Source of the DNA: Prosthecobacter gellanilyticus
GTDB taxonomy: Bacteria; Verrucomicrobiota; Verrucomicrobiia; Verrucomicrobiales; Verrucomicrobiaceae
Length of the DNA: 64,000 bases
Direction: 5' to 3'
NCBI RefSeq assembly: GCF_007992435.1
Contig: NZ_BKAG01000037.1
Coordinates: forward strand, 1 to 64,000
A program made the translations under genes and the position numbers. Shown piece after piece: positions 36,174 through 45,019 of the stretch (positions are counted from its first letter, which is position 1; each line of letters begins with the position of its first letter). A model generated the notes under the pieces. That model saw only the letters and a program-made list of their open reading frames with translations. It did not search any database and was not told the DNA's origin.

Positions 36174-39020
36174 TCACGGGAGAACGGGTTCCTCCTCAGG
36201 TGCTTCAAAGAACACGGCGCCGGACTGCTGAGTGGCGGGTGTGCCTGCCTGGTCGAGCAGGAAGTAACCAAGGCCCTGCTGCACGCCGTCGATCGGGACG
36301 ATCAGGCCGTTGAAGGTGGTCTTCTTTTTCGCCACGGCTTCGAAGCTGCCGGTGAAGAGGCCGCTCGCCGGAGTGACGGTGAGGGCGGTCTTGGCAGCGA
36401 CAGGAGCGAGGCTGAGCTTGTTGTTCGCCTGCAGGGTGACCGTGGTGTTCGGATTCTGCGGAGCGGTGCCGATGTTCGCGTCTTCGAAGTCCAGATTGAC
36501 CACGGTGTTTTCAGCCAGGCCGAGCACGATCTTCGAGGTCGGGGCGGTGAAGGCACCACCGGCGATCAGCAGATCGAAGTCGAAGCCACTGCGATACAGT
36601 TTGTTAGCGGCAGCGGCGTTCGCCGGGCAGCTCCAGGAGGCGTCGCCGGCGATCTGGTTGTTCTTCGGATCCGTGTCGTCCACTTGTTCGGTGCTCATGT
36701 CATTGATGACGAGATCACCCAGGAAGGAGCCCTTGTTGCCGTACAGGGTCTGGAAGAGGAAGACCTCACCATTCGGACCCACGAAGGTGGAGCCGGTCAC
36801 ACCGTTGCCATCCGCGAACTTGCCGGCGAAGGTAAGCTTGCCATCAGCCTTCACGGGGAAGCTGGCGTAACCAAAACCCTGGGGAACCAGCGGGTTGCTG
36901 GCGTTCACGTCGTCTTCATCAAGGCCGAGGGCGATGTTGTAGGTCGCGACGTATCTGGCTGCGGTGGCTTCGACTGGCTTGGCCAGCCATTTGTTTCTCC
37001 AGCCTTTGAAGAACACGTGCTGGGTGCCGTCGGTGATGTCACCATCGGTCAGCAGATCATTGCCAAGGTCGAAGGTGATGGTCAGCGGAGCCTGGCTGAT
37101 GAGGCGCTTGACGGTGACGGTCGCGGTTGTTTCATTGCTGTCTGGAGCAACGGTCACAGCGCCGACGAGCGGCCAGGTGGCGGTGCCAAGGACGAGCTTG
37201 CCGGAGATGGCACCAGTGGTGGCGACGATGATGTTGTCGAGCTTGCCGCCGAGATCAGCGCCAAGGACGTTGATGCGCTCCACAGGACCCACGTAGGTGC
37301 CGGCGATGTTCTCAGGCAGGTCAGTCACCACGAGAGTGGCCGTGACGCTGCGGTTACCCTGGGGCACAGGGCTGTTCAGCTTCAGGACGATCTTGTTGTA
37401 GGTGCCGGACTTGGTGGGCTTGCCGGAGATGAGGCCGGTGGCCTTGTTGATCACGAGGCCTGGAGGAAGGCCGGTGGCGTCAAAGGTCGCTGGAGCCTTG
37501 TTGGCCGCGGTGTCCACGGGGATCTGATAGGTGTAGACGCGACCCACTTTGGCGGTGCCCATGTTCGGAGTGTTGGGAACCTCGAAGGTGAACTCAGGAG
37601 CGGTGTCGAAGACGCGCAGGATGGTGGAGGCACCGATGACTGCCGCGGCACCCACAGGAGTGACCCGGCAGGTGTAGAGGGAGGCAGTGGCGGAAGCGGT
37701 CAGCGGAGTGATCTTCAGCGTCTTGGTGGTAGCACCAGCGACGGGTTCGCCGTCCTTGAGCCACTGAAGAGCGGCCTTGCTGGTGGCAGCGACGCCGGTC
37801 TCAGAGTAGGCCAGGGTCAGAGTCACCGAGGCGGTGGCACTGGCGCGGGCATTGACGACGGCCGGAGGCACGTTGTCTTGAACAATCGTTAGTTGGGCCG
37901 TGTTGCTCAGCACCTTGTTGGTCTTGCCAGCGACGACGTTGCTGACTTCGCAGCGATAGGCGGCAGAATCAGCCAGGGCGACACCGTAGAGGGTCAGGCT
38001 GGGCTGTGTGGCGCCAGGAACCGGAGCGGCGCCTTTGAGCCACTTGTAGCTCAGAGTGCCGGCGCCCTTGGCCACGACGGAGAAGGTGGCATTGCCACCC
38101 GCGTTGACAGCCAGCGGGATCGGCTGTGTTTCCACGGTCGGGATCTGGGTGATCACGTCCAGGGACACGTTGTTGGAGGTGGCATTGCCAGCACCGTTGG
38201 TCACGACGACGCGGTAGTCACCGTCATCGGTGAGCTGGGGGTTGGCGATGGTGAGGGTGGCACCGGTGCCGATCGGAGTCGCGCTGCCCACCTTGAACCA
38301 TTCCTGGGTGAAGGGAGGTGTGCCTGCGGCCTGGAAGCTGAAGGTCACGCTGGTGCCGACGAGAACGGTCTCAGCCGAAGGTGTGCGCGAGGCCACCACG
38401 GCGGAAGGGATTTCCGTGGCGCCGCCCATGGAGTGGGAAGGTCCGCCAGCGCCGATGTTCACACCGCCGCCGAGCTGGCCGAGGTGTGCGGTGAGACCGG
38501 CGGTGCCGCTGTCTGTGGAAACGGTGACGTCCGTGGCCAGAGGCAGATCTCTGTCAGGCCAGGTCTGGTTGCTGGAGAAGATGGCCTGCTGGGTCGCTGC
38601 GGAGGGATTGATGTTGTTCAGGATCCAGATGTAGATCTTCTCACCGGCGAGATCGCCAGCGACATCAGTGGTGCTGCTGGCGCTGCTGTCATACTGCACG
38701 CCTTCATAAGCGCCGCTGGTGGTGATGGCCTGCTCGATGTCGAAGAAGCCGTTGCTCGAGAGGGCGCTGATCGGGCCGGAGACGGAGTAGACCTGGGTGA
38801 AGGCTGCATCCAGAGCGGGGAAGTTTTCCGCGTTGGCAGCGAAGTCAAAGCCCGCCGGGAAGGTGCCGAAGCGGATGGTGCCCTGGGCCACAGCGGTGGC
38901 GCCGCCCTGGGCGGTGATGCCGCTGCCCAGATTGGAAGCGTAAAGCGTCACGGGGTCAGCCGCGCGCGTGGTGCCCAGACCGGCGATGACGGCGAGGGCG
39001 GAGATGAAAGTTTTCTTCAT
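36174..39020 (-). CDS. Exported multi-Ig-domain protein
   Basis: The product has 948 residues with a signal peptide (KTFISALAVIAGLGTTRA). Residues 20-200 form a novel N-terminal region. About residues 205-480 hold three tandem immunoglobulin-like domains, each with the tell-tale ...DDGDYRVVVTNGAG or DSAAYRCEVSNV strand. A putative-Ig module follows (ATFDATGLPPGLVINKATGL), as in cadherin-like bacterial adhesins. The last 350 residues are beta-rich repeats of unknown type. The gene lies 42 bp after the TIGR02597-like gene and 48 bp before the beta-helix gene. A cell-surface or extracellular matrix role is inferred. Confidence 0.82.
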   Translation of the reverse strand: MKKTFISALAVIAGLGTTRAADPVTLYASNLGSGITAQGGATAVAQGTIRFGTFPAGFDFAANAENFPALDAAFTQVYSVSGPISALSSNGFFDIEQAITTSGAYEGVQYDSSASSTTDVAGDLAGEKIYIWILNNINPSAATQQAIFSSNQTWPDRDLPLATDVTVSTDSGTAGLTAHLGQLGGGVNIGAGGPSHSMGGATEIPSAVVASRTPSAETVLVGTSVTFSFQAAGTPPFTQEWFKVGSATPIGTGATLTIANPQLTDDGDYRVVVTNGAGNATSNNVSLDVITQIPTVETQPIPLAVNAGGNATFSVVAKGAGTLSYKWLKGAAPVPGATQPSLTLYGVALADSAAYRCEVSNVVAGKTNKVLSNTAQLTIVQDNVPPAVVNARASATASVTLTLAYSETGVAATSKAALQWLKDGEPVAGATTKTLKITPLTASATASLYTCRVTPVGAAAVIGASTILRVFDTAPEFTFEVPNTPNMGTAKVGRVYTYQIPVDTAANKAPATFDATGLPPGLVINKATGLISGKPTKSGTYNKIVLKLNSPVPQGNRSVTATLVVTDLPENIAGTYVGPVERINVLGADLGGKLDNIIVATTGAISGKLVLGTATWPLVGAVTVAPDSNETTATVTVKRLISQAPLTITFDLGNDLLTDGDITDGTQHVFFKGWRNKWLAKPVEATAARYVATYNIALGLDEDDVNASNPLVPQGFGYASFPVKADGKLTFAGKFADGNGVTGSTFVGPNGEVFLFQTLYGNKGSFLGDLVINDMSTEQVDDTDPKNNQIAGDASWSCPANAAAANKLYRSGFDFDLLIAGGAFTAPTSKIVLGLAENTVVNLDFEDANIGTAPQNPNTTVTLQANNKLSLAPVAAKTALTVTPASGLFTGSFEAVAKKKTTFNGLIVPIDGVQQGLGYFLLDQAGTPATQQSGAVFFEAPEEEPVLP

Positions 39021-39062
39021 GGAATTCAGAGGGAAAAGCTGGGGTTCGAAATATCGTGTCGG

Positions 39063-40103
39063 TTAGTCCTCAAAAGGCTCGGGGAGGGCGAAGGCGGTGC
39101 TGCCAGCCTGCTCCTTGAAGAGGATGGATTTGCCCGGGCTGAGGAGGGTGCCGCCCTTGTTGGTGACGTTGTCACCGAGTTCACGCCAGCCGCTGCCGCC
39201 GAGGCCGCCGGTCTTGTACCAGTAAGCGGTGATCACCCCGGCATCTTCCAGGTAGAGCAGGTCAGCTGCGGCGGCGGAGGTGCCGCCAGCCACGTGGCTG
39301 CGGAGACCGCTGGCCTCCAGCGTGGTGGCCACGGAGAAGGGATTGTTGATGAGGCGGTAGCCGGAGCTGATGGCCCAGGTTTCACGGGCAGGCATGGTGG
39401 CACCGGCGACGCGGACGGACGTGTCATTGCCATCGGCCTGACGGACGACGAGCAGCGCGCTGCGCGGTGGGATGACCGTGCCGGCCTGATCCGCGCCCGC
39501 CGGGGCGCTGACCAGACGCCAGCCGTTGGCCGTCGTGCTGTAGAAGTAGCCAGTGAAGTTACCGTCAGCGTTCAGGTACACGATGTCCGCAGTGGCGGCA
39601 TCGGTGCTGCCTTTGAGGCCAGCGGTGTTTGCAGCGCCGAAGAGAGAGCCGAGCGTCTGCAGCTTGTACACCACGAAGCGGTCATCAGGATTCGGAGCCG
39701 TGCTGAGAGCGGCGGTGATTTCCTGGCCGACCTGGGCGGTGATGCGGGCGGTGAGGCCGTAAGCATTCAGGCTGGTGCCTGCAGGAGCATTCGTGCCGGC
39801 GCCACGCTGGTCCACACGAGTGGTGATCTTCAGCGCATGCGGCGTGGCGATCACGTTTGGCATCGCTGCCGGAGAAGAGGTCACCTCATAGACCGTGCCG
39901 TTGACGGAGTCGATCTCGCCGGCTGCCACGATGTCGGCAAAAGGAATGGCGAGGAGGGTTGGCTTGCCCTTGGGCAGGCTCACCGTCATCGTGCCAGTGG
40001 TGCGGCTCACGGGCATCATGTTGTCCTGCGCGCGAAGAGACGCGCCGGAAGCGAGGGCCAGCATGGTCAGCCATGCGAGCGTGGATTTAGGGTGTGGTAT
40101 CAT
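39063..40103 (-). CDS. TIGR02597-like exported protein
   Basis: This 346-residue exported protein starts at the ATG at 40103 with a signal peptide (STLAWLTMLALASGASLRA). The body consists of two similar halves built around aromatic strands of the kind YFYSTTANGWRLVSAP and YWYKTGGLGGSGWRELG, each followed by a Pro-Gly-rich turn and a hydrophobic strand. This resembles TIGR02597, a family of unknown function found in verrucomicrobia next to large exported proteins. It is the first gene of an operon with the Ig-domain and beta-helix-like proteins. A GTGAC-N6-GTCAC-like site lies about 160 bp upstream. The assignment to TIGR02597 is from pattern memory only. Confidence 0.7.
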   Translation of the reverse strand: MIPHPKSTLAWLTMLALASGASLRAQDNMMPVSRTTGTMTVSLPKGKPTLLAIPFADIVAAGEIDSVNGTVYEVTSSPAAMPNVIATPHALKITTRVDQRGAGTNAPAGTSLNAYGLTARITAQVGQEITAALSTAPNPDDRFVVYKLQTLGSLFGAANTAGLKGSTDAATADIVYLNADGNFTGYFYSTTANGWRLVSAPAGADQAGTVIPPRSALLVVRQADGNDTSVRVAGATMPARETWAISSGYRLINNPFSVATTLEASGLRSHVAGGTSAAAADLLYLEDAGVITAYWYKTGGLGGSGWRELGDNVTNKGGTLLSPGKSILFKEQAGSTAFALPEPFED

Positions 40104-40260
40104 GGATGGTCGTTGGGGAATTCTTCGGGAGCGCACCTTGTCCGGTGCATCAGTGCCGCTTTTCCACTCACCAGGACCGTTTTCCAAAGTCTCCACGGAA
40201 ACACTTTCGTAACCGAGCCACGCCTCTGGTTAGGACCTCCCTGGGAAGGCCTGAATCATG

Positions 40261-40276
40261 GCGACATTTTTGTCAC
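40261..40276. promoter_or_regulatory. GTGAC-N6-GTCAC-like site before exported-protein operon
   Basis: GCGAC-ATTTTT-GTCAC matches 9 of 10. It lies in the divergent region between the exported-protein operon (minus) and the DUF6428-like gene (plus). Confidence 0.5.
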
Positions 40277-40326
40277 AAAGGGCATGCTCCGAAATAAGTA
40301 GGCGGCCTGCAAAAGCATGGCGCTAA

Positions 40327-40342
40327 GTGACAAATCAGTGAA
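40327..40342. promoter_or_regulatory. Second, weaker site in divergent region
   Basis: GTGAC-AAATCA-GTGAA matches 8 of 10 and shares its first 13 nt exactly with the receptor site at 32514. It reads better as a direct repeat of GTGA with an 11-bp period. It is 40 bp upstream of the plus-strand gene at 40382. Confidence 0.35.
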
Positions 40343-40381
40343 TTGAGCGGGCGAATTCCTGCGTTTCAGAATGTGCTCTCC

Positions 40382-40852
40382 ATGACCCTTCGCGAATTCA
40401 AGACTCTTCTGCGTCACAATGACGGCAAAGCTTTTCAGCTTCGCCTGCCTGGTGGTGACGAGGTGCCTGCGTCTTTTCACATCACGGAAGTGGGTCGTGT
40501 GACGAAGACGTTTCTCGACTGTGGAGGTGAGCTTCGCCAGACGGACACGTGTCAGATCCAGGCCTGGGTGGGTGACGATGAGGACCATCGCCTCGCCGCC
40601 AGCAAGCTGCTCAGCATCTTCCGCAAAGCCGCCTTCCTGCTGCCGGACGAAGGCGTGCCGCTGGAGATCGAATATCAGGATGAGGTGATTTCGCAGTATC
40701 CCATCGCCAACGCTGAGATCACGAAAGATGCCGTGATCCTGAATCTGACCACGAAGCAGACAGACTGCCTCGCGAAAGAAGCCTGTGGTCTGCCAGCGGA
40801 TCGTGGTCGTGCACGCGCGGAGCTTTCGTGCTGCGGCACGGGCTGCTGCTGA
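40382..40852 (+). CDS. DUF6428-like small cytoplasmic protein
   Basis: This 156-residue protein has no signal peptide, beginning MTLREFKTLLRHNDGKAF. The central part (ASFHITEVGRVTKTFLDCGG, then TCQIQAWVGDDEDHRL) resembles the small DUF6428 family, which often lies near arsenic or phosphate genes. The C-terminus ends in a Cys cluster (SCCGTGCC), suggesting metal or thiol chemistry. It is the only plus-strand gene between 24.3 and 46.3 kb and is divergent from the exported-protein operon, sharing a region with two candidate regulatory sites. The frame upstream of the ATG at 40382 is open but not conserved-looking. The family assignment is tentative. Confidence 0.72.
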   Translation: MTLREFKTLLRHNDGKAFQLRLPGGDEVPASFHITEVGRVTKTFLDCGGELRQTDTCQIQAWVGDDEDHRLAASKLLSIFRKAAFLLPDEGVPLEIEYQDEVISQYPIANAEITKDAVILNLTTKQTDCLAKEACGLPADRGRARAELSCCGTGCC

Positions 40853-40940
40853 GGCGGAGCGCCAAGAGCATAGGGTGAAGCGCAGAGAGTATGAACATCG
40901 AACTCTGAATCTCATGCTTTCTGCTCTGTGCCCGTACATG

Positions 40941-40971
40941 AAAAAAACCCGGCAGGATCACTCCTGCCGGG
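40941..40971 (-). terminator. Terminator of the alkaline phosphatase gene
   Basis: A perfect 10-bp stem (40948-40957 with 40962-40971, arm CCCGGCAGGA) and 4-nt loop are followed on the minus strand by seven T. It lies 30 bp after the phosphatase stop. Confidence 0.93.
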
Positions 40972-41000
40972 CTTCGCAATCAGAACAACAATACCAGGGA

Positions 41001-42986
41001 TTACTGGGCGCCGACGAGGGCGGCCTGCATGACGTGGAAGAACACGTCGGTGTTTTCCATCACGCCATGGAACAGGCTGGCACCACGACCGGCGGCAGAC
41101 AGAGGGATGTCTGAGGCGGTGTGCACGGCGGTGGAAGCACCAGCGCCGGAAGCCTGACCCGGGATGAAGAAGTCACCGGCGGTGTCACGAGCGGCGCCGG
41201 AAACGTTCGGCGTGGCGTTGGTGAGCCAGTCTTCATAACGATCACCACTGCCAGCGTAGCCGATGAGCATCTTGTAGTTCACATCCAGGGTCTGCGGATA
41301 GCCGTCCGCATTGATCTGATACTGCGGGAAGCTGGCGGCTTCGTAGGTGCCGACCACGCCGGTACGTAGCTTGGTCTGGCCATCGGTGGAGGCACCCGTG
41401 GCACCATTGATCACACCCTGGGTGGCGTCATTGCCGAGCGCGGTGGAGCGCGTGACGAGCTCAGCATTGGTGACAATGCTGGAACCGATGATGTTGATGC
41501 CGGCGCACTCATGGTCAGCGGTGACGATGACGAGTGTGTCTGGGTTCGTCTGGGCGAAGGCAAGGCACTTGGCGATGGCGCGGTCGAACTCGATGGCTTC
41601 AAGAATCCAGCGTTCGGTGTCCATGTTGTGCGCCTGCTTGTCGATGGAGGCGCCTTCGATCATGAGCACGAAGCCCTGGGCGTTCTTGCTGAGCACCTGG
41701 AGGGCCTTGTCTGTCATCTCGTCCAGCATCGGCTGGTCGGGGAAGGTGGCCACGGTGCCCACTGAAGCGCCGCCACGGCGTTCGGCGATCTTGTCCATGG
41801 ACACGTCCATGTTACCGTTGTTGAAGAGACCGAGCAGCTTGGTGGTGTTCGCAGGGATCGCGGCGAGGCTGGTGGCATCTGGCGTGTAGGCGAAACCGGC
41901 GGTCTGGAAGTCCGCGATGAGGTCGCGGTTTGGATCCACGGCGCCAGCGGCAACGTTCCAGCCGGCGACGATGTCAGCAGGAAGCACATAGTCAGCACCG
42001 CTGGCAGTGGTGCTGTTCACGCGGCCGGAACCGCCGGTGGTGGAAGGCAGGAACCATTTGCGGCCGCCGCCCATGAGCACGCGCAGGTTGGACTTCACTG
42101 CGGCTTCATCCAGGAACATATCGCAGATGCCGGTGCCTGCACCACGGTCCTGGGCATGCACGCCGAAGGAGGCCGGAGTGGCGTCTTCCACATCAGCGGT
42201 GGTGACGATGCCGAGTGCCTTGCCCTGTTTGCGGGCCAGATAGGTGCCCATGTGCTCCACGCGCGGGTTGTCCCACTTGTTGTCAGAGAGCGTGGCGGTC
42301 GTGTCATCCGGGAAGACACCTTCCTGGTTGTTGTTGCTCTTGTTGCCGGTGGAGTAGCAGGCAGCGCCAGGAGCGGAGTCCGTGACGATGGAGTTCAGGG
42401 AGCTGGTCATGAGCAGCGCCGTGTAAGGCATGCGGTCCATGGCGAGAGGCTCGATGGCCTTGCCCTGGGACACGCCCTTGGCGACGATGCGGGCAGCGGT
42501 GCGATGGGCGATGCCCATGCCGTCACCGATGAGGTAGATGATGTTCTTCGCCTTGCGCACGCCATTGAGACGAGTGCGGGAAAGGGCGACGATTTCGAAA
42601 TTGCCCTGGGCCGAGGCGGTGGTGCCGCCGGACTGTGTGGCCTCGACGGTGAGAGTCTTCACGCCAGCGGAAGGGGTGGAGTAAGCGCGCAGTGCCACGC
42701 TGAACTTGTCACTGCCGATGTTCGTCACGGTCACGGTGCCTGGCACCACGACGTTGTTCACCTTGAAGACAGCGCCGGTGATGGTCTGGCCGGCATCTGC
42801 CTGGATGGTGGCCTGCAGGTCAAAACGCTGGTCAGGCAGGAAGCGGGAGATGTAAGGCGGCGTGGGGTCCGCGCTGGTGAAGAGGGCGCTGGGAGGATTG
42901 AGACGCGTCACGGCCGGCGCGGCGGAGGCGCTGCCTGCCAGGGAGGCTGCTGCCATGGAGATGGCGAGGAGGAGGCTGGGTTTCAT
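41001..42986 (-). CDS. Exported alkaline phosphatase (PhoA superfamily) with N-terminal Ig-like domain
   Basis: The enzyme releases phosphate from organic esters outside the cytoplasm. The 661-residue protein has a signal peptide (residues 1-22), an Ig-like N-terminal domain (about 28-135) and an alkaline phosphatase catalytic domain. Visible active-site motifs are IGDGMG with metal-binding Asp155, the nucleophile Ser204 in TDSAPGAA, EGASIDKQAHNMD, and the metal-binding TADHECAG. A His near the C-terminus (AVHTASDIPL) completes the site. The ATG overlaps the TGA of the preceding gene (ATGA), so the two are translationally coupled. Expression probably starts from the promoter upstream of that gene, which carries a candidate regulatory site. 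A strong terminator follows. Confidence 0.94.
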   Translation of the reverse strand: MKPSLLLAISMAAASLAGSASAAPAVTRLNPPSALFTSADPTPPYISRFLPDQRFDLQATIQADAGQTITGAVFKVNNVVVPGTVTVTNIGSDKFSVALRAYSTPSAGVKTLTVEATQSGGTTASAQGNFEIVALSRTRLNGVRKAKNIIYLIGDGMGIAHRTAARIVAKGVSQGKAIEPLAMDRMPYTALLMTSSLNSIVTDSAPGAACYSTGNKSNNNQEGVFPDDTTATLSDNKWDNPRVEHMGTYLARKQGKALGIVTTADVEDATPASFGVHAQDRGAGTGICDMFLDEAAVKSNLRVLMGGGRKWFLPSTTGGSGRVNSTTASGADYVLPADIVAGWNVAAGAVDPNRDLIADFQTAGFAYTPDATSLAAIPANTTKLLGLFNNGNMDVSMDKIAERRGGASVGTVATFPDQPMLDEMTDKALQVLSKNAQGFVLMIEGASIDKQAHNMDTERWILEAIEFDRAIAKCLAFAQTNPDTLVIVTADHECAGINIIGSSIVTNAELVTRSTALGNDATQGVINGATGASTDGQTKLRTGVVGTYEAASFPQYQINADGYPQTLDVNYKMLIGYAGSGDRYEDWLTNATPNVSGAARDTAGDFFIPGQASGAGASTAVHTASDIPLSAAGRGASLFHGVMENTDVFFHVMQAALVGAQ

Positions 42987-43690
42987 CGGAGTGTGGATGG
43001 AGCAGTGTTTGTTAGGTTGTTTGTCGGGGGAGTGTCGCCCTGGGAGGAGCGAAAGACGGTGCGCACGCCGGAGGCCATGCGGTCACGCTGCAGCGCGATG
43101 GGGCGGCGCAGCTCAATGGGTTCCTGGGTTTTGCTGTCCGCCACGTGCTCGGCGATCAGGCGCACGTGGGAGAGACGTCCGTCGATCTCCTGGCGCGAGC
43201 CGAGCTCCAGCCTGCCATAGACCGTGATGCGCTGTGGCCGCCAGGATGGTGTGCGACCCGCGATCTCCGGCATCAGCACATGCACCAGCGAGGTGGGAAG
43301 ACTTTCCGCGAGGATGTACTCGGCCTGGTTATGCACGGCAGGCACACCCGCGAAAAGAAACACACCGGCATCCTCATGGAAGTGCCGCACCATGAAGCCG
43401 TCCATGCGCACTTTCTGGTCGTTGAGGCTTTGTGTCCCGGATGTGAACTCAAGTCCCTTCGGGCCTGCGGGGAGTTGATAGAGTTCGTCAAAGGGCAGCA
43501 GTGCGTATTCGTCTGCCAAGTCACGCAAGGATGGAGCCGGTGCTGGTGTGGGTGACGGAGCTGTGACGGCCTGTGGCGCCGGGCGCTCCACGGATGTCAC
43601 CGAGTCCACCGGACGTGACAGAACCATCATGGCAACACTTCCGATGGCACAGAGTGATAGCAGGATGGGCAGGCTGTTCTTGGACGTCAT
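42983..43690 (-). CDS. Membrane-anchored protein coupled to alkaline phosphatase
   Basis: The product has 235 residues from the ATG at 43690, starting with a membrane helix (LPILLSLCAIGSVAMMVLS) and a Pro-rich linker. The conserved-looking core is residues 65-190, with RMDGFMVRHFHEDAGVFLF, VLMPEIAGRTPSWRP and ITVYGRLELGS. The pattern resembles the DUF3299 family of small exported proteins, but I cannot confirm it. The stop overlaps the phosphatase start (ATGA), so the proteins are made together. It may act in export, anchoring or metal supply of the phosphatase, which is inference from coupling only. Confidence 0.72.
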   Translation of the reverse strand: MTSKNSLPILLSLCAIGSVAMMVLSRPVDSVTSVERPAPQAVTAPSPTPAPAPSLRDLADEYALLPFDELYQLPAGPKGLEFTSGTQSLNDQKVRMDGFMVRHFHEDAGVFLFAGVPAVHNQAEYILAESLPTSLVHVLMPEIAGRTPSWRPQRITVYGRLELGSRQEIDGRLSHVRLIAEHVADSKTQEPIELRRPIALQRDRMASGVRTVFRSSQGDTPPTNNLTNTAPSTLR

Positions 43691-43752
43691 GGAGGACCAT
43701 GCAACCACCTGCGCCATCTCCTGCCAATCATACCACGGTTACGTTTTTGGCA

Positions 43753-43768
43753 GTGTCAGAAACGTCAC
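43753..43768. promoter_or_regulatory. GTGAC-N6-GTCAC-like site before phosphatase operon
   Basis: GTGTC-AGAAAC-GTCAC matches 9 of 10, 63 bp upstream of the first gene of the alkaline phosphatase operon. Confidence 0.5.
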
Positions 43769-43841
43769 GGCGGTGTGTGATGTGTCATCGAGCCTAACGA
43801 ACAGTGTGTAAAAAATATGTCAGGATTTCAGTGGTGTCATG

Positions 43842-44024
43842 AAGCCTCGGAGAGGCGAGAGCGGGCAAGAAGGCCCCGCATCCAATTTGCGAATGCGAAG
43901 GTGTCGCGTGGGAGTCGATGCACTCTTTCGTCTCTTCCGAGACTCTGACACGATGATGGTGTTGTCCATCGAGTGACCCACGGCTGAAGCCGGCGGGCTA
44001 TTTCCTTTCGCCTCTCCGAGGCTT
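43842..44024. repeat. Compound palindromic intergenic element
   Basis: Exact 17-bp inverted arms (43842-43858 and 44008-44024, arm AAGCCTCGGAGAGGCGA) bracket about 150 bp that is itself partly palindromic. GCGTGGGAGTCGATGCAC near 43905 pairs imperfectly with sequence near 43966-43982. The centre is a small hairpin GTCTC-TTCC-GAGAC (43930-43943). GGCTGAAGCC occurs at 43982. The whole could fold into one long cruciform. It contains no plausible gene and fills most of the 353-bp gap between the phosphatase operon and the bamD-like gene. Confidence 0.65.
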
Positions 44025-44043
44025 TAGAAGACGCCTCACCACT

Positions 44044-45012
44044 TCATCGCGTGGGTCCCACGACATCGTCTTTGGGTTCGGCAGAAGCGCCTTCCACCTT
44101 GCCGCGGAGGTCTTCATCGGCGACGACGATCTCGGGGAATTTTTCGCCGATCTGCTGGTAGTAGATAGCGGCGGCCTTGGCATTGCCGCGGCCCTCGTAA
44201 TAACGGGCGAGGCTCAGCAGCTCGCGGCGCTCCGCGACACGCACATCGACGAGGCAGGCGCGGGCTTGCGCACCCTTGTCGCTCTCGGGATAGCGGGCGA
44301 TGAACCAGGCAAGTGAAACCGCGGCTGCCTCACGCTGATGCGGGCTGTCACCGCGCATAAGCTTCCAGTCCTTGTAGGCGATGTAGGCGCACTGATAGGA
44401 GGCATCGTCCGCGAGCTCGTGCTTCGGAAAGTTCTCCGCGAAGTCCTCATGCATCTCACGGGCTTCACGTTTCTGTCCTGCCTGCTCGAGGGCCATGGCG
44501 AGATAGTAGTGCGCCTGGATGCCGATCTCGCTCTGCGGTCCGTTCTTGATGATCACGCGAAACATCTCGATGATGATTTCTGGATCCACCTTTTGAGAGG
44601 GGCGTTGAGCCTCGAGCGTGCGGCGTGTCGCCTCCTTGCCACGGCCTAACAAACGAAGCGCCACGCGCATCTGCGCGGCATGGGCTTTTTCAAAGTGGCC
44701 GGGCTGCTCGGTGGCGAGACGGTTCAGGGCTTCGAAGGCAGGCAGGTCATCACCAAGATGTTCGTGGATGCGGTAAGCCTCCCAGAGGGCCTGCGCGCAG
44801 GTCTCGCTGCGGCGATACTTGGTGGCGATGGTGTTGAAGCGCTCCAGCGCCTCCTCGGGCTCGCCATCGGCGATGAGCTTCACGCCGCGCTGATACAGGC
44901 GCACGGCATTTTCATCCTCCACGGCGCAGATGGCGCCTGCCATGAGCAGGAAACAAAGCAGCCCCAGAAGTCCGGGGCTGCGAAGTGAATGGCTGGAGAA
45001 GCTCAGGCGCAT
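44044..45012 (-). CDS. BamD/YfiO-like outer-membrane assembly TPR protein
   Basis: This is a 322-residue exported protein (signal peptide GLLGLLCFLLMAGAICA) made of five to six TPR-type hairpins. The first unit (ENAVRLYQRGVKLIADGEPEEALERFN) and the LYEGAVRLYQRG/EALERFNTIATKYRRSE layout, with evenly spaced tandem units, resemble BamD and YbgF/Tol-associated TPR proteins. The lipobox Cys (AGAICAVEDE) may make it a lipoprotein, though the box is not ideal. It is the last of three genes with a small lipoprotein and an outer-membrane barrel protein, consistent with envelope biogenesis. BamD function itself is not proven. Confidence 0.72.
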   Translation of the reverse strand: MRLSFSSHSLRSPGLLGLLCFLLMAGAICAVEDENAVRLYQRGVKLIADGEPEEALERFNTIATKYRRSETCAQALWEAYRIHEHLGDDLPAFEALNRLATEQPGHFEKAHAAQMRVALRLLGRGKEATRRTLEAQRPSQKVDPEIIIEMFRVIIKNGPQSEIGIQAHYYLAMALEQAGQKREAREMHEDFAENFPKHELADDASYQCAYIAYKDWKLMRGDSPHQREAAAVSLAWFIARYPESDKGAQARACLVDVRVAERRELLSLARYYEGRGNAKAAAIYYQQIGEKFPEIVVADEDLRGKVEGASAEPKDDVVGPTR

Positions 45013-45019
45013 GAAGGAA

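Noticed and set aside
36684-40301. Two long plus-strand open frames opposite the Ig-domain and TIGR02597-like genes
   Set aside because: Shadows of strongly biased minus-strand genes; no signal peptide or domain pattern.
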